Notes under the pieces: model-generated
What the model was told of the DNA's origin: nothing
The model's database searches: none
What the model saw: only the letters and a program-made list of their open reading frames with translations
Made by a program: the position numbers and the translations under genes
In this document: positions 62,751-64,000 of the stretch, in pieces
Layout: every line of letters starts with the position of its first letter
Numbering within the stretch: the first letter of the stretch is position 1
Assembly: GCA_946803715.1 (NCBI GenBank)
Contig: CAMPET010000158.1
Location: 12,596-76,595, forward strand
DNA: 64,000 bases
Source of the DNA: Beroe ovata
Lineage: Eukaryota > Ctenophora > Nuda > Beroida > Beroidae
Reading direction: 5' to 3'

Positions 62751-63714
62751 GTACTTGTGATTGTACACGCCGTGTAAATTGCGTGATTGTACATGAAATT
62801 TTAACCCTCTGCGTTTCATATACAATCGAGTACAGTGTAATTGTATACGTCTTGTGTAGAGAAAATACAAATAGTATACGTTCTCCGGAACTGGAATTGG
62901 ACTAAGACCTGCTAAACGTGGGCTACATTTCATACTGGGTAATTGGTCGCTAGAGACCTCCGAACCAGAATATGATCTCGTATTAACCACTCCTGCTGGT
63001 ACAAGCCTTGTTATGTTCTATGAGGGCCGTGGGGCCTGTAAACACACGTACACACGTACACACACACGCACACACACGTACACACACACACGAGGCACAT
63101 ACACACACACACACACACACACGAGGCACACACACAGTGTACACGAGGTACTTTACCATTTGTATCCCTATAACAATAGCTAAGATGGGAAATGATAAAG
63201 TTTATTGTCTCGTGCAAAAACAAAAGGAAGCGGGGTCTCTGTGAAGTCTCTTATCCTCCATCAGGGACTTTTAACAAACACAAAGAAAACTGATGAGTTG
63301 CTATATAGCGGCTGACATAACATGACATTATTTTTTCTAGTCAATATAGAGCTCAAATAAAGAGCTCTATAAATTTTCTGTCGGAGGAATTATCACATAC
63401 GCACACTGGAAAACACATATCAGGTCCCATTTTCATCTGGCAGTGCGCCAGATTTGCACACACACACACACGCAAAGTACACAAACTACCTAATGCTCCG
63501 GGAATAATCTAATTCTCATGGAATAAAGCAGAATGTTGCTAGTCATCCAGTTTTTCAGGCTTCATTTCTGGCAGTTCGTGATAATTTTTTCCGCGTTCCT
63601 ACCTGTAAAATAAGAATCAAGGGATGCTTTAAATCGTGTTTTTGTGATTCTTCTTCGTTCATGTACTGTCCAACTGACATGTACTGTCCAACTTACGGCA
63701 TGGTTGCATCACAG
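62751..63714. other. Non-coding region with CA microsatellites
   Basis: (CA)n at 63040-63140 and 63453-63472, plus a two-copy ATGTACTGTCCAACT repeat at 63661-63694 just before the next acceptor. No coding exon recognised; SF3A2 exon 3 was looked for and not found. Confidence 0.6.
63037..63140. repeat. (CA)n microsatellite
   Basis: CA repeat with interspersed CACG units. Confidence 0.95.
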
Positions 63715-63930
63715 GTGCCCGACATGAACATTCATTCAGTGAAATTCATTTTCCACCAGAGTAAGAACAAAGCACATATCACCCAGGTATTGCGAATACT
63801 GCTGGACTGGGGTAGAGGAGTTGGAATGCTCTTATCCTACCTGCTTCCTACCACGTTCTACACGTCACAGACACTGGTCTACATCAATGAACTGACATTT
63901 GCTCTGACAGACCTTCACAGCGTATCATGG
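63715..63930 (+). CDS. Internal exon of an unrecognised gene
   Basis: A 72-codon exon in phase 0 at both ends, between CATCACAG and GTGAGT. It encodes an apparently well-structured segment with FIFHQSKNKAHITQVLRILL, DWGRGVGMLLSYLLP and YINELTFALTDLHSVSW. The phase is not compatible with SF3A2 exon 2 (phase 2; reading in that phase gives a stop), so it belongs to another gene. Family not recognised; it could be a helical scaffold or a membrane-associated protein. Confidence 0.65.
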
Positions 63931-64000
63931 GTGAGTTGTTAATTAAACGATAATTGGTTTGGGATAATTGGCTGGTAATTGATTGAGATAACAACTTTTG

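Noticed and set aside
63541-63620. Possible minus-strand terminal exon
   Set aside because: All three phases meet an early stop after the candidate acceptor or lack a recognisable product.

Overview
The window is animal nuclear DNA. It is gene-dense and intron-rich, with canonical GT-AG introns that are mostly 100-400 bases, microsatellites and a few assembly gaps (single n at 11402, 36966 and 46444; an n run at 42504-42564). The gene set (laminin-like chain, phenylalanine hydroxylase, SLC6-like transporter, aquaporin) shows it is a metazoan. The combination of a strongly non-standard laminin, several genes nested inside introns, one aromatic amino acid hydroxylase of PAH type and a repeat-rich secretory precursor suggests a non-bilaterian, perhaps a ctenophore. 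That placement is inference (roughly 60 %).

Layout. (1) 1-23265, plus strand: one large laminin-like gene, open at the left edge. About 2,510 residues lie in the window: at least five copies of an unrecognised ~190-residue module encoded by repeated exon sets, then 11 laminin EGF (LE) modules interrupted by an L4 domain, then a coiled coil with a beta-chain-type cysteine loop. Three genes sit inside its introns: PAH (minus), TRNT1 (minus, intronless) and an intronless MFS/UNC93-like membrane protein (plus). A ~1.5 kb duplication at 9815-12902, joined by one n, is probably two unmerged haplotypes. (2) 24778-30421, plus: aquaporin with a ~4 kb first intron. (3) 30870-31610: foldback and GCGC-rich repeats. 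(4) 31930-41019, minus: a ~33-exon gene that appears to encode two SLC6-type transporter domains in one polypeptide. (5) 43153-43703, plus: a signal-peptide protein with 13 FRG-ending repeats. (6) 45384-48102, minus: an 11-exon gene of unknown function. (7) 49768-56177, plus: the RNA/proteostasis cluster ZCCHC7, PSMG4, a small mitochondrial protein and SF3A2 (first two exons). (8) 56178-62750: a ~550-557 bp satellite that begins at the SF3A2 exon 2 donor. (9) 63715-63930: one exon of an unrecognised gene.

Most striking across genes: many short tandem repeats are not scattered in introns but start at, or contain, the splice donor or acceptor of a real exon. I count about 13 junctions in four genes. 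In one case the two near-identical copies of the laminin region differ by such a repeat, which suggests the process is recent.

Exon boundaries were read by eye from splice signals, reading frame and phase. Gene names rest on recognised motifs, not on searches. I saw no tRNA, rRNA or CRISPR array, but a careful tRNA scan was not possible by eye.
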